Shown: positions 1 to 8,791, numbered from the stretch's first letter. The stretch: 64,000 bases of DNA from SPCO01 sp964579825 (GCA_964579825.1 CAZOHT010000017.1:7310-71309); one strand, 5' to 3'. The notes: generated by a model not told the origin, from the letters alone. Numbers and translations are program-made.

Positions 1-31
1 GATCGTTGAGCTCGTCCGCCCACCCGTCGCC

Positions 32-1033
32 ATGGCTCACGAGGTACCATGCCCACCCATGCCCGACACCCTCGTGTCGCCGGCCGTGTCCGCCCCCGAC
101 ACCTCGGCGACCACCTCGCTCATCCGTGCCCGCGGACTGACCAAGCGGTTCGGCGAGTTCACCGCGGTGGACGCCGTCGACTTCGACGTCGCGCCCGGTG
201 AATCGTTCGGGTTCCTCGGCCCGAACGGCGCCGGCAAGACCTCGACCATGCGGATGATCGGGTGCGTCTCGCCGATCACGGGCGGTTCGCTCCGGATCAT
301 GGACATGGATCCGGCGACCGACGGACCTCGCATCCGGGCACGCCTCGGCGTGGTGCCGCAGCAGGACACGCTGGACACGGAGCTCACGGTCCGCGAGAAC
401 CTGATCATCTACGGCCGCTACTTCGGGCTATCGCGGGCTGAGGTCGGCAGGCGCGCCGACGAACTGCTCGAGTTCGCCCAGCTGACCGAGCGGGCCGGCG
501 ACCAGGTGGAACCACTGTCGGGCGGGATGAAGCGCCGCCTGACCATCGCCCGGTCGCTGATCAACGAGCCGACGATCCTGCTCCTCGACGAGCCGACGAC
601 CGGCCTCGACCCGCAGGCCCGACACCTCCTGTGGGACCGGCTCTACCGGCTCAAGCAGCGCGGCGTGACGCTCGTCCTGACGACGCACTACATGGACGAG
701 GCGGAGCAGCTGTGCGACCGGCTGGTCGTCATGGACAAGGCGAAGATCGTCGCCGAGGGCAGCCCGCGGTCCCTGATCGAGCAGTACTCGACCCGTGAGG
801 TCGCGGAACTTCGCTTCCTGCCGGACGTCGCCGAGACGCTCCACGGTCGCTTCGACGCCATCGCGCAGCGGACCGAGTTCCTGCCCGACCGGATCCTGCT
901 CTACGCCGACGATGGTGAGGAGGCCGCGGTGGCGGTCCACGCGATGGGCCTCAAGCCGGAGGCCGTCCTCGTCCGCCGGTCGTCGCTGGAGGACGTCTTC
1001 CTGCGCCTGACCGGCCGCTCCCTCATCGAATAG
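32..1033 (+). CDS. ABC-2 type exporter, ATP-binding protein
   Basis: This is the nucleotide-binding subunit of an ABC-2 (drug/polysaccharide/NodI-type) exporter. It shows Walker A GPNGAGKTS near residues 63-71, the Q-loop region VVPQQD near 108, signature LSGGM at 162-166, Walker B ILLLDEP at 182-188 and the switch His219. The C-terminal 90 residues form the extra domain usual in this family. The two genes downstream encode its membrane partners, so the three form one exporter. The substrate cannot be read from sequence. The first ATG at 32 has no ribosome binding site. An in-frame ATG at 59 lies about 13 nt after GAGGT and is an alternative start; the first 30 residues are not conserved ABC sequence. 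Confidence 0.93.
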   Translation: MAHEVPCPPMPDTLVSPAVSAPDTSATTSLIRARGLTKRFGEFTAVDAVDFDVAPGESFGFLGPNGAGKTSTMRMIGCVSPITGGSLRIMDMDPATDGPRIRARLGVVPQQDTLDTELTVRENLIIYGRYFGLSRAEVGRRADELLEFAQLTERAGDQVEPLSGGMKRRLTIARSLINEPTILLLDEPTTGLDPQARHLLWDRLYRLKQRGVTLVLTTHYMDEAEQLCDRLVVMDKAKIVAEGSPRSLIEQYSTREVAELRFLPDVAETLHGRFDAIAQRTEFLPDRILLYADDGEEAAVAVHAMGLKPEAVLVRRSSLEDVFLRLTGRSLIE

Positions 1034-1055
1034 CCACGGACCCGTCGAGCCCTCG

Positions 1056-1886
1056 ATGACCGCCGTCGCCCGAACCCCGTCCGCTCCCGCCCCCCGGTCA
1101 GCCCCGGGCTCGACGATCGCGCGCGTCTTCGAACATCGGCTGCTCGCCTACAAGCGGACCTTCCGTTCGACGATCTTCACTTCGTTCGTGACGCCGGCGC
1201 TGTTCCTCGCGGCGATGGGCCTGGGCCTCGGCTCGTACGTGGACGACGGCAGCAGCGCGTCGCTCGGCGGGATCAGCTATCTCGTGTTCCTGGCGCCCGG
1301 CTTGTTGGCCGCGGCGGCGATGAACTCGTCCGCCTTCGAGGCGACCTTCCCGGTCATGAGCGGGCTGCTCTGGAGCCGGATCTTCCATGCGATGTACGCC
1401 TCGCCGATCTCGCCGCGCGACATCGCCCTGGGCAATCTCCTGTTCATCGCCGCGCGACTCCTGCTCATCTGCACGGTCTTCACGATCGTCATCGTCCTGT
1501 TCGGGGCCGCCGAATCGCCGCTCATCGTGCTGGCCATCCCGGCCGCGGTCCTGACCGGCATGGCCTTCGCGGCGCCGATCGCCGCGTTCTCCGCCACCCA
1601 GAAGACACCGATCAAGTTCAACGCGCTGTTCCGGTTCGTCATCACGCCGCTGTTCCTGTTCTCCGGCACGTTCTTCCCGGTCTCGTCGCTGCCGCAGGCG
1701 CTGCAGGTCCTCGCCTGGTTGACGCCGCTCTACCACGGCGTCAACCTGACTCGTGGCCTGTCGCTCGGCACGATCACGGCGGATCCGATGGCCGCCCTGG
1801 TGGACGTCCTGTTCCTGTCGGCCTTCGTCATCGTCGGGACGTGGTTCGCGATCCGAACGATCGGGGCGAGGCTGGTGCGCGGATGA
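1056..1886 (+). CDS. ABC-2 type exporter, first permease
   Basis: This 276-residue integral membrane protein has about six hydrophobic segments and the ABC-2 permease pattern: a hydrophilic N-terminus, then a long membrane domain containing FLFSGTFFPVSSLP before the last helices. That segment matches the ABC-2 family motif in which a helix ends in a short external loop. It starts 22 nt after the ATPase gene and its stop overlaps the next permease, so the three genes are one transcription and translation unit. It probably pairs with the second permease as a heterodimer. Substrate unknown. Confidence 0.9.
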   Translation: MTAVARTPSAPAPRSAPGSTIARVFEHRLLAYKRTFRSTIFTSFVTPALFLAAMGLGLGSYVDDGSSASLGGISYLVFLAPGLLAAAAMNSSAFEATFPVMSGLLWSRIFHAMYASPISPRDIALGNLLFIAARLLLICTVFTIVIVLFGAAESPLIVLAIPAAVLTGMAFAAPIAAFSATQKTPIKFNALFRFVITPLFLFSGTFFPVSSLPQALQVLAWLTPLYHGVNLTRGLSLGTITADPMAALVDVLFLSAFVIVGTWFAIRTIGARLVRG

Positions 1887-2683
1887 CGGCGTTGCGCATC
1901 ACGCCGACGTTCATGTTCGGCAGCCGCCGCTCGGCCAAGCTCATCGAGCGGAACCTGTACGTCTACAAGCACGGCTGGCTGGTGATCTTCAGCGGCTTCT
2001 TTGAGCCGCTGTTCTACCTGCTCGGCATCGGCTTCGGGATCGGGGCGTTGGTCGGGCCGGTCATCGGACCCGGCGGCCAGGAGATCACCTATCAGCAGTT
2101 CGTGGCCCCGGCGCTGCTCGCCAGCTCGGCGATGAACGGGGCGATCCAGGAAGCCACGTTCAACTTCTTCTTCAAGTTGAACTACAACAAGACGTTCGCC
2201 TCGATCCTGTCCACGCCGCTCTCGCCCGGTGACATCGCGATGGGCGAGCTCGGCTGGGCGCTCATCCGTGGCGGTCTCTACGCCATCGGCTTCATGGTCG
2301 TCATCGCGGTCCTGGGCCTGATCGTCTCACCGTGGGTCATCCTCGCGTTCCCGGCCGCGCTCCTGGTCGGCTTCGCGTTCGGCGCGGTCGGCATGGCCTG
2401 CACGTCGTTCATGCGCTCGTGGCAGGACTTCGATCTCATCAACATCGTCGTCCTGCCGATGTTCCTGTTCTCGGCCACGTTCTACCCGATCACCGCCTAC
2501 CCGCCGGCCCTGCAAGCGCTCGTCTCGATCACGCCGCTCTATCAGGGCGTGGAGCTGATCCGCGCGCTGTCGGTGGGCTACGTGTCGCCGGCCCTCCTCG
2601 TCAACGTCGTCTACCTTGCGGTCATGGGCCTCATCGGCCTCGTCATCACCTCACGTCGGCTCGACAAGCTCCTGCTCAAGTAG
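1883..2683 (+). CDS. ABC-2 type exporter, second permease
   Basis: This 266-residue membrane protein is homologous to the preceding permease: it has FLFSATFYPITAYPPALQ in the same position and about six membrane segments. The start is placed at the ATG at 1883, which overlaps the previous stop codon as ATGA; an upstream in-frame start at 1841 would lie deep inside the preceding gene. Two different permeases with one ATPase suggest a heterodimeric membrane channel. The cytoplasmic N-terminus is rich in Arg/Lys, as expected for a positive-inside first segment. Confidence 0.9.
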   Translation: MTALRITPTFMFGSRRSAKLIERNLYVYKHGWLVIFSGFFEPLFYLLGIGFGIGALVGPVIGPGGQEITYQQFVAPALLASSAMNGAIQEATFNFFFKLNYNKTFASILSTPLSPGDIAMGELGWALIRGGLYAIGFMVVIAVLGLIVSPWVILAFPAALLVGFAFGAVGMACTSFMRSWQDFDLINIVVLPMFLFSATFYPITAYPPALQALVSITPLYQGVELIRALSVGYVSPALLVNVVYLAVMGLIGLVITSRRLDKLLLK

Positions 2684-2708
2684 GCCACGACCCGATGGTG
2701 GAGCGCGC

Positions 2709-3392
2709 ATGACGGACCTGGTCGCCCTCGCCCAGCTGTCCGCCGAGGTCGTCGCGTGCCGCCGTTGCCCACGCCTGGTCGAGTGGCGGGAGCGGGTCGC
2801 CGTGGAGAAGGTGGCGCGCTTCCGCGACGAGCCGTACTGGGGGAAGCCGCTGCCGGGCTTCGGGGATCCGGCGGGCCGCATCCTGATCATCGGTCTCGCG
2901 CCGGCGGCCCACGGCGGCAACCGCACCGGGCGGGTGTTCACCGGTGACAAGTCCGGCGACTTCCTGTGGGCGGCGCTCCACGGGGCCGGCCTGGCGGACC
3001 GGCCGTCCTCGCGACGGGCCGATGACGGCCTCACCCTGACCGACGCGTACATCGCCGCCGCGGTCCGCTGCGCGCCGCCGCTCAACAAGCCGACCAACGA
3101 CGAGCGCGATGCCTGCGCCCCGTTCCTCGCCCGGGAGATCGCGTTGCTGACGGACCTGCGCGTGATCCTGGCGCTCGGTACGTTCGGCTGGGACGCGGCG
3201 CTGAGGGCGCTCCGGACCCTCGGGCATCCGGCGTCACCCAAGCCCCGCTTCGGGCACGGCGTGTCGTACGAGGTCGGCCCGTATCGGCTGATGGGCTCGT
3301 ATCACCCGAGCCAGCAGAACACGTTCACCGGCCGGCTGACCGTGACCATGTTCGACGAGGCCATCGCGCAGGCCGTCGCGCTCGCCGGCTGA
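2709..3392 (+). CDS. Uracil-DNA glycosylase, family 5 (UDGb type)
   Basis: This 227-residue enzyme removes uracil, and in this family also hypoxanthine, from DNA at the first step of base-excision repair. Four cysteines in the expected spacing for a 4Fe-4S cluster are visible: C17 and C20 (CRRCP), C121 and C136. The family-5 active-site stretch GLAPAAHGGNRTGR is at residues 62-75 and is followed by FTGDKSG. The C-terminal motif YHPSQQNTFTGRLT is also present. In this family the general-base Asp of classical UDGs is replaced, as seen here by Ala in GLAPA. The start at 2709 is 25 nt after the exporter operon and fits the family N-terminus; a longer open frame from 2616 lies inside the permease gene. 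Confidence 0.93.
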   Translation: MTDLVALAQLSAEVVACRRCPRLVEWRERVAVEKVARFRDEPYWGKPLPGFGDPAGRILIIGLAPAAHGGNRTGRVFTGDKSGDFLWAALHGAGLADRPSSRRADDGLTLTDAYIAAAVRCAPPLNKPTNDERDACAPFLAREIALLTDLRVILALGTFGWDAALRALRTLGHPASPKPRFGHGVSYEVGPYRLMGSYHPSQQNTFTGRLTVTMFDEAIAQAVALAG

Positions 3393-3400
3393 TCGCGGCG

Positions 3401-3406
3401 TACGAT
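3401..3406 (+). promoter_or_regulatory. Putative -10 hexamer TACGAT
   Basis: TACGAT lies just after the glycosylase stop and about 22 nt before the flavoprotein start. No good -35 is visible. It matches the TAnnnT hexamers that precede several other first genes in this window. Confidence 0.35.
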
Positions 3407-3428
3407 CGCGACCCCTGAGCTTGGAGGC

Positions 3429-4850
3429 ATGGTGGACGACGGATCGGGACCCGTGGAACGACATGACGTGGTGGTCATCGGCGGCGGCATCGCCGGGCTG
3501 TCCGCGACCTGGCGTCTGCGCGACCGCGATGTCGTCCTGCTCGAAGCGTCGGACCGGCTGGGGGGTCGCGTCCGATCGGAGCCGTACGGCGACTACTGGC
3601 TGAACTACGGCGCGCACCTGTTCCCGGCACCGGGGTCGCTGGTCGATACGATGGCGCGTGAGGTCGAGCTCGAGATGGTCCCGGTGTGGGGCGGGATGAT
3701 GGGCCTCGCCGTCGGCGATACCCGGCTGACGAGCGGCCGGATCGAGTCGTACCCGTTGCGTCTCCCGCTGTCGCTGCGCGACAAGGCGGCGTTCGCGATC
3801 AAGGGCCTCCAGATCCAGCGGGCCGTCGCCAGCTACCAGCGCACCGCCAGGCCGGGCCCGGACGACACGCCCGCCATGGTCCGCGACCGCGTCCTCGGGT
3901 TCCTCGACGACCGCACGTTCGCGGACTTCCTCGGCTCGATGCCGGCGGCCGTCGAGGGGATCTTCTCGACGGCCTCGCACCGCGCGACGGCGGAACTCGA
4001 TGAGATCTCGGCGGGTGGTGGCATCGGCCTGTTCGCCCTCGTGTGGGGAGGCAAGAAGTCGCTCATCGCACGGAACCTGCTGGGTGGCACGGGCCGGCTC
4101 CCGGCTGCGCTCGGGACCGCGCTGGGGGACGCGGCGCGGACGCACGCCAGGGCCGAGGCGATCCGGCCCGACGGCGACGGCCACGTCGTCGAGTACCTCG
4201 ACCATGGGTCGCCGCGCCGTGTCCGGGCCCGCCACGTCATCGTCGCGGCCCAGGCGCCGTTCGCGTCCGGCCTCATCGCCCAGATCGCTCCGGCGGCCTC
4301 CGAGGCGCTCGGGCGGATGTCGTACGGCGCGTTCCTGAGCGTGGCCGTCGCCACGACGGAGACCACGACGATGCCGTGGGACGACGTCTACGCCATGGCG
4401 ACACCCGGCCGGGTCTTCGACATGTTCACGAACCAGGGCCATGCCCTCCGGACACCGGGTCCGCGACGACCGGGCGGCAGCCTCATGCTGTTCGCCGGCG
4501 CGCAGGCCGCCGCGGCGCTGCTGACCGAGTCCGACGACACGATCGTCGACCGCTTCGTCCGCGACCTCGTCGGGCTCTACCCGGAGGCGCGCGGGATCGT
4601 CGGCGACGCGCGCGTCCAGCGCTGGCCGATGGGCAACGTGTATGCCAAGCCCGGTCGACAGCGGCTGCAGGCCGCGATCGAGGGCCCACTCGGGCCGCTC
4701 GCGAACGTCCACCTGGCGGGCGACTACTTCGCCGAACTCGGCAATCTCGAGATGGCGGCGCGCACCGGCGCGGCTGCGGCCGACCGGGTGGCGTCGATGC
4801 TCGACTCGAGCGGCAGTCCAGGATCCACACCAGCGGAGGCGGTCCCATGA
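3429..4850 (+). CDS. FAD-dependent amine oxidase / protoporphyrinogen-oxidase-like protein
   Basis: This 473-residue flavoprotein begins with a Rossmann FAD-binding motif (VVVIGGGIAGLSA, glycines 18-20 and 23, acidic E39 at the end of the second strand). It continues with the GGRVRS segment typical of the flavin amine oxidase/PPO superfamily. The C-terminus has the second FAD contact, HLAGDYFAELGNLEMA. It is about the size of protoporphyrinogen oxidase, but no other haem gene is nearby, so the substrate is uncertain; related proteins act on UDP-galactopyranose or carotenoids. The ATG at 3429 has GGAGG only 1 nt away, and GTG at 3432 has better spacing. Its stop overlaps the next gene's start. 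Confidence 0.8.
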   Translation: MVDDGSGPVERHDVVVIGGGIAGLSATWRLRDRDVVLLEASDRLGGRVRSEPYGDYWLNYGAHLFPAPGSLVDTMAREVELEMVPVWGGMMGLAVGDTRLTSGRIESYPLRLPLSLRDKAAFAIKGLQIQRAVASYQRTARPGPDDTPAMVRDRVLGFLDDRTFADFLGSMPAAVEGIFSTASHRATAELDEISAGGGIGLFALVWGGKKSLIARNLLGGTGRLPAALGTALGDAARTHARAEAIRPDGDGHVVEYLDHGSPRRVRARHVIVAAQAPFASGLIAQIAPAASEALGRMSYGAFLSVAVATTETTTMPWDDVYAMATPGRVFDMFTNQGHALRTPGPRRPGGSLMLFAGAQAAAALLTESDDTIVDRFVRDLVGLYPEARGIVGDARVQRWPMGNVYAKPGRQRLQAAIEGPLGPLANVHLAGDYFAELGNLEMAARTGAAAADRVASMLDSSGSPGSTPAEAVP

Positions 4851-5761
4851 CAGGTCCCCAGCGATTCGACGGCGTCCTTCCCGCGCTCATCACGCCGTTC
4901 ACGCCCGACGGGAGCGAGGTCGACCTGACCGCCCTGCGGGCGGTCATCGAGCGCTGCATCGACGCCGGCGTCGGCGGCCTCGTCCCCAACGGCAGCACCG
5001 GTGAGTTCACGGCGCTCACCGCCGACGAGCGGCGGGCCGTCGTGGAGGTCACGGTCGAGACGGCGGCCGGGCGAGTCCCGACGGTCGCCGCCACGGGTGC
5101 CCTGACGACCGCCGAGACCGTCGAGCTGAGCGCCCACGCGGAACGGGCCGGCGCCGCGGGCGTGATGATCGTGCCGCCGTTCTACGGGGCCCCGACCTGG
5201 CCCGAACTCCTGGCCCACATCTCGGCCGTCGCGGACCGGGTCTCGATCCCGATCATGTACTACAACATCCCGAGTATCACGGGCGTGACCCTGACCGCCG
5301 AACGTGCGGCCGACCTCGCTCGCGTCGGCGTGTCGTCCCTCAAGGACACCGGCGGCGACGCGGTCCTCCAGACCGAATTGATGCAGCGGGAAGGCGACGT
5401 CCCGGTCCTGCTCAACGGCTGGGACACGCTCACGTTCGCTGCGCTGGCCGCCGGTTCGCGCGGCGTGGTCTGGGGCGCGGCGTCGTTCATGCCGGCCGAG
5501 TGCGTCCTCCTGCATCGCCTGCTCATCGCGGACCTGGACCTGGCGGCGGCGCGCGACCTGTGGTCGCGCCTGTGGCCGATCTGTGCGTTCCTCGAGTCCA
5601 CGAGCTATGCGGCAGCCGTCAAGTCGGCCTGCCGCGCGGTCGGGCTGACGACCGGGCCGGTCCGCGGGCCGCTGCTGGACCTGTCGACCGAGGATGCCGG
5701 CCGGCTGGCCAGGCTGCTCGAGGCCGCCGGTGTGATCGGCGCAGTCGAGATCCGTGCCTAG
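4847..5761 (+). CDS. DapA-superfamily aldolase/lyase (dihydrodipicolinate synthase-like)
   Basis: This is a 304-residue class I (Schiff-base) TIM-barrel lyase. The NGSTGE substrate-carboxylate loop is at residues 48-53, the tyrosine of MYYN is at 138-139, and the Schiff-base lysine is K166 in SSLKDTGG. In true dihydrodipicolinate synthase the segment after the tyrosine reads YNVPSRTG with a conserved Arg; here it is YNIPSITG. The aspartate-semialdehyde-binding Arg is therefore missing. Another member of the family (a KDG, KDPG-type or similar 2-keto acid aldolase) is more likely than DapA itself. The start overlaps the previous stop as ATGA, so it is coupled to the flavoprotein. Confidence 0.85.
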   Translation: MTGPQRFDGVLPALITPFTPDGSEVDLTALRAVIERCIDAGVGGLVPNGSTGEFTALTADERRAVVEVTVETAAGRVPTVAATGALTTAETVELSAHAERAGAAGVMIVPPFYGAPTWPELLAHISAVADRVSIPIMYYNIPSITGVTLTAERAADLARVGVSSLKDTGGDAVLQTELMQREGDVPVLLNGWDTLTFAALAAGSRGVVWGAASFMPAECVLLHRLLIADLDLAAARDLWSRLWPICAFLESTSYAAAVKSACRAVGLTTGPVRGPLLDLSTEDAGRLARLLEAAGVIGAVEIRA

Positions 5762-5831
5762 GGCGATCGCCGTCCGGCGATCCCCATCTCGCGAGAGACA
5801 TCGTCGGTCGGTGCCGTCGGCCGACCTCCCG

Positions 5832-5837
5832 TATCCT
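5832..5837 (+). promoter_or_regulatory. Leaderless-type -10 TATCCT for dnaJ
   Basis: TATCCT ends 9 nt before the dnaJ ATG and no ribosome binding site lies between, so the transcript would start at or next to the start codon. No convincing -35 is visible in the 85-nt gap. Confidence 0.5.
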
Positions 5838-5846
5838 TCGTGACCG

Positions 5847-6977
5847 ATGGCCACCGCAGAGCGCGACTACTACGAGGTCCTGGGGGTCGAACGTGGCGCG
5901 TCCGACGCGGAGCTGAAGCGCGCCTTTCGCAAGCTCGCCCAGCAGTGGCACCCGGACGTCAACTCGACGCCGGAGGCGCAGGAGCGGTTCAAGGAGATCA
6001 ACCAGGCGTACCAGGTGCTCTCGGATCCGCAGCAGCGCCAGCGCTACGACATGTTCGGCGCGGCCGGCGTCAACGGAGCCGGTGGGGCGGGGGGCGCCGG
6101 GTTCGAAGGCGGTTTCGGGGGCTTCAGCGACATCTTCGATGCGTTCTTCGGCGGGGCCGGCAGCGCGAGTTCGGCCCGGCGTGGCCGCCCCCAGCCCGGC
6201 GCGGACCTGCGCTACGACCTGCGCCTGACCTTCGAGGAGGCGATCAACGGCACGGAGAAGGAGATCGAGTTCCCGGTCCTCCTGCGCTGCGCCACCTGCA
6301 AGGGGAGTGGCGCCAAGGAAGGCGTGGAGCCGGTCACGTGCCCGCAGTGCGATGGTCGCGGCGAGATCCGCAGCGTCCGCCAGACGATGCTCGGCCAGAT
6401 GGTCAACGTCAGCGCCTGCCCGCGCTGCAAGGGCGAGGGCAAGATCATCGAGTCGGCGTGTCCCACCTGCAAGGGCGAGGGCCGCACCGAGCAGCGTCGC
6501 ACGCTGCGCGTCACCATCCCGCCGGGGATCGACGAGGGCCACCAGATCCGCCTGTCGAACGAGGGCGAAGTCGGGGCTCGAGGCGGTCCCGCCGGCAGCC
6601 TGTACGTGGCCGTCCACGTCGCGCCGCACACGTCCCTCAAGCGAGACGGGACGGAGCTGTACTTCGAGGCGGACGTGTCCATCGCCCAGGCGGCGCTCGG
6701 GACGCGGATCATGGTCCCGACGGTGGACGGCACCGAAGAGGTCGAGATCAAGCCCGGGACCCAGCCCGAGACCGAGATCCGATTGCGCGGCAAGGGCGTC
6801 CCGCACCTGCGCCGGTCGGGGTCGCGCGGCGACCTGCACGTGCTGGTCAACGTCGTCGTGCCGACCAAGCTGACGAAGCGCCAGAAGGAACTGCTGTCCG
6901 CGTATGCGGACGAATCGGGCGAGATCACCCACGCGACCGGGAGCTTCTTCGACAAGGTCCGTGACGCCCTCGGCTGA
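5847..6977 (+). CDS. dnaJ: Chaperone protein DnaJ
   Basis: DnaJ is the Hsp40 co-chaperone that delivers unfolded proteins to DnaK and stimulates its ATPase. The 376-residue protein has the complete type I architecture. The J domain carries HPD at residues 35-37. A Gly/Phe-rich linker of about 40 residues follows. Then come four CxxCxGxG zinc repeats (CATCKGSG, CPQCDGRG, CPRCKGEG, CPTCKGEG) and the C-terminal substrate domain. No dnaK, grpE or hrcA lies upstream in the window, which is unusual for the heat-shock cluster. The last 17 nt overlap the prmA start. A -10-like TATCCT directly precedes the gene; no CIRCE or HAIR repeat was seen. Confidence 0.97.
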   Translation: MATAERDYYEVLGVERGASDAELKRAFRKLAQQWHPDVNSTPEAQERFKEINQAYQVLSDPQQRQRYDMFGAAGVNGAGGAGGAGFEGGFGGFSDIFDAFFGGAGSASSARRGRPQPGADLRYDLRLTFEEAINGTEKEIEFPVLLRCATCKGSGAKEGVEPVTCPQCDGRGEIRSVRQTMLGQMVNVSACPRCKGEGKIIESACPTCKGEGRTEQRRTLRVTIPPGIDEGHQIRLSNEGEVGARGGPAGSLYVAVHVAPHTSLKRDGTELYFEADVSIAQAALGTRIMVPTVDGTEEVEIKPGTQPETEIRLRGKGVPHLRRSGSRGDLHVLVNVVVPTKLTKRQKELLSAYADESGEITHATGSFFDKVRDALG

Positions 6978-7935
6978 CGGGGGCGCAGGCGGCACGATCC
7001 CGACCACCGCAGGCGCGTGGCTGGAACTGTCGGTCGTGGTCGACGTGGAGGCGGTCGAGGCGGTCAGCGAGATCCTGGGCCGCTACGCCCCGGCCGGCAC
7101 GTCCGTGGAGCCGGCGTTCGACCTCGTAGACGAGGGCCTCGGCGCTCGCGTGGACCCGACACGGCCGGCCACCGTCCGGGCGTACGTGCCGGCCGGCGAC
7201 CCCGCCGCGGCGGAGTCGGTCGTGGCGGACGTGGCCTCGGCGCTCGGGCACCTGCAGGCCTTCGGGCTTCGGCCGATCGGTGATGTCCGGACCCGGCTCG
7301 TGGAGGAGGCCGACTGGGCCGATGCCTGGAAGGCGTACTTCCCGGTGCTTCGGGTCGGCCGCCGGATCGTCATCCGGCCCACCTGGCGGCGGCACCGGCG
7401 GCAGCCGGACGACGTGGTCCTGGCCCTGGATCCCGGGATGGCCTTCGGGACGGGCCTCCATCCCACGACGCGGCTGTGCCTGGCGGCCCTGGAGGTCGTG
7501 GCGGACCGTGGCGACCTGGCGGGGACACGGGTGCTGGACGTCGGTTGCGGGTCCGGGATCCTGGCCATCGCGGCGGTCAAGCTCGGCGCGGCGTCGGCGT
7601 TCGGCGTCGACACGGACCCGGTCGCCGAGGAGGCGACCCGCCTCAACGCCCGCCGCAACCGGCTCGTCCGGCGCATCCGGGCCCGGGCGGGAAGCCTGCC
7701 GAGTGGCGAGCCCGGCTTCGACATCGTGCTCGCCAACCTGATCGCCGGCGTGCTCGTGCCGCTGGCCGCGCCGCTGCGGGACGAGCTGCGCCCCGGAGGT
7801 GTCCTGCTGGCGTCCGGGATCTTCCATGACCGCGAGGCGGCCGTCGTCGCGGCGTTCGAGGCGGCCGGGCTGGCGATCGCGGTGCGGACCACCGAGGGGG
7901 ACTGGGTGGCGCTCGAGGCCCGGCGGCCGGGCTGA
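6961..7935 (+). CDS. prmA: Ribosomal protein L11 methyltransferase PrmA
   Basis: PrmA trimethylates amino groups of ribosomal protein uL11 using SAM. The C-terminal Rossmann methyltransferase domain shows motif I LDVGCGSGILAIAA, the acidic end of strand 2 (GVDTDP) and the LANLIAGVL segment characteristic of PrmA. The N-terminal substrate-recognition domain is also present, including the WKAYF segment. The GTG at 6961 is chosen because it lies 17 nt inside the dnaJ end, is preceded by AAGG, and gives a 324-residue protein close to family length. dnaJ-prmA is a widely conserved pair. Confidence 0.93.
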   Translation: MTPSADGGAGGTIPTTAGAWLELSVVVDVEAVEAVSEILGRYAPAGTSVEPAFDLVDEGLGARVDPTRPATVRAYVPAGDPAAAESVVADVASALGHLQAFGLRPIGDVRTRLVEEADWADAWKAYFPVLRVGRRIVIRPTWRRHRRQPDDVVLALDPGMAFGTGLHPTTRLCLAALEVVADRGDLAGTRVLDVGCGSGILAIAAVKLGAASAFGVDTDPVAEEATRLNARRNRLVRRIRARAGSLPSGEPGFDIVLANLIAGVLVPLAAPLRDELRPGGVLLASGIFHDREAAVVAAFEAAGLAIAVRTTEGDWVALEARRPG

Positions 7936-7949
7936 ACGGCCGGTCACCC

Positions 7950-7955
7950 TACAAT
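7950..7955 (+). promoter_or_regulatory. Leaderless-type -10 TACAAT
   Basis: TACAAT ends 8 nt before the ATG of the next gene in the short gap after prmA, with no Shine-Dalgarno sequence between. It is one of the best -10 matches in the window. Confidence 0.5.
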
Positions 7956-7963
7956 CCGTCTCG

Positions 7964-8425
7964 ATGCCGTCGAACCTGTTCCCGATCCTGCTGATCGCCC
8001 ACATCATGCTGGCGGTCTGCCTGGTCCTGCCGTCGATCCTGCTGCCGTTCACCCTGCGGACGCGACGGGCCACCGTCGACTCGGACAGCCGCGTGGTCCA
8101 GGGCCTGCTGTATGCCCAGACGCACGGCACGATCGTCATCGGGGCCGGGCTGGCGATCACCGGCCTGGGGCTCGTGGCGTCGCTCGGATCCGGGATGTTC
8201 CAGCAGCCATGGCTGGTCCTCGCGCTGACGATCTACTTCGCGAACCTCGCGCTGGCGTTCTTCATCCAGCGCCCCAACCTGCGGCGTCTGGTCGGCGTCA
8301 CGGCCGCCACGGACGACCGGGTCTGGAAGGAACGCGCCAAGCGCCAGCGCTACGTCTCCTACCTGATGGCCGGGTTGGTCGGGACGATCGGGTTCCTGAT
8401 GAGCACCAAGCCGGTCCTGTGGTGA
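7964..8425 (+). CDS. Small integral membrane protein, DUF2269-like
   Basis: This 153-residue protein has four hydrophobic segments: residues about 5-27, 55-72, 78-98 and 130-147. Charged cytoplasmic loops, including a run rich in Lys/Arg around 108-128, connect them. The layout resembles the DUF2269 family of predicted four-helix membrane proteins; no enzymatic motif is visible and the function is unknown. It sits between prmA and the HIT gene, where rsmE and mtaB often occur in other bacteria. A -10-like TACAAT directly upstream suggests its own, possibly leaderless, transcript. Confidence 0.75.
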   Translation: MPSNLFPILLIAHIMLAVCLVLPSILLPFTLRTRRATVDSDSRVVQGLLYAQTHGTIVIGAGLAITGLGLVASLGSGMFQQPWLVLALTIYFANLALAFFIQRPNLRRLVGVTAATDDRVWKERAKRQRYVSYLMAGLVGTIGFLMSTKPVLW

Positions 8426-8437
8426 TGGAGGTGTCCT

Positions 8438-8791
8438 GTGGCTGACGCGTCGACTTGCCTGTTCTGCCGGATCGTCGCCGGCGACCTGCCGTCCGACAGG
8501 GTCCACGAAGACGATCTCGTCGTCGCCATCCGCGACATCGAACCGGAGGCGCCGACCCACCTGCTCATCCTGCCGCGGGAACACATCCGCTCGGCCGCGG
8601 ACCTGGGTGAGGCGCATGGCGTCCTCCTCGGCCGGATGTTCGCCGTGGCCGCGAACCTCGCCCGGACGGACGGCGTCGCGGATGCCGGGTACCGCCTCGT
8701 CACGAACGTCGGGGACCAGGGGGGTCAGTCCGTCCATCACCTCCACATCCACCTGCTGGGTGGGCGGCCGATGGGCTGGCCGCCCGGATGA
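8438..8791 (+). CDS. HIT-family nucleotide-binding hydrolase (Hint type)
   Basis: This 117-residue histidine-triad protein is close to the length of Hint purine-nucleoside phosphoramidases. The catalytic triad motif HHLHIHLLGG is at the C-terminus. The N-terminal CLFCRIVAGDLPS matches the HIT-family start, with a CxxC that can bind zinc. The GTG at 8438 is supported by GGAGGTG 4 nt upstream. In many genomes a HIT gene lies in the dnaJ-prmA-rpsU-yqeY neighbourhood, as here. Its stop overlaps the next start as ATGA. It probably hydrolyses AMP-lysine or aminoacyl-AMP by-products. Confidence 0.93.
   Translation: MADASTCLFCRIVAGDLPSDRVHEDDLVVAIRDIEPEAPTHLLILPREHIRSAADLGEAHGVLLGRMFAVAANLARTDGVADAGYRLVTNVGDQGGQSVHHLHIHLLGGRPMGWPPG

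Noticed and set aside
3234..4712. Open frame of 492 codons on the minus strand opposite the flavoprotein
   Set aside because: Antisense to a gene with clear FAD motifs; the predicted protein is Arg/Gly/Ala-rich and featureless.
6100..6115. GGGTTCGAAGG resembling a tRNA T-loop
   Set aside because: It is inside the dnaJ Gly/Phe-rich linker and no acceptor, D or anticodon stems can be built around it.
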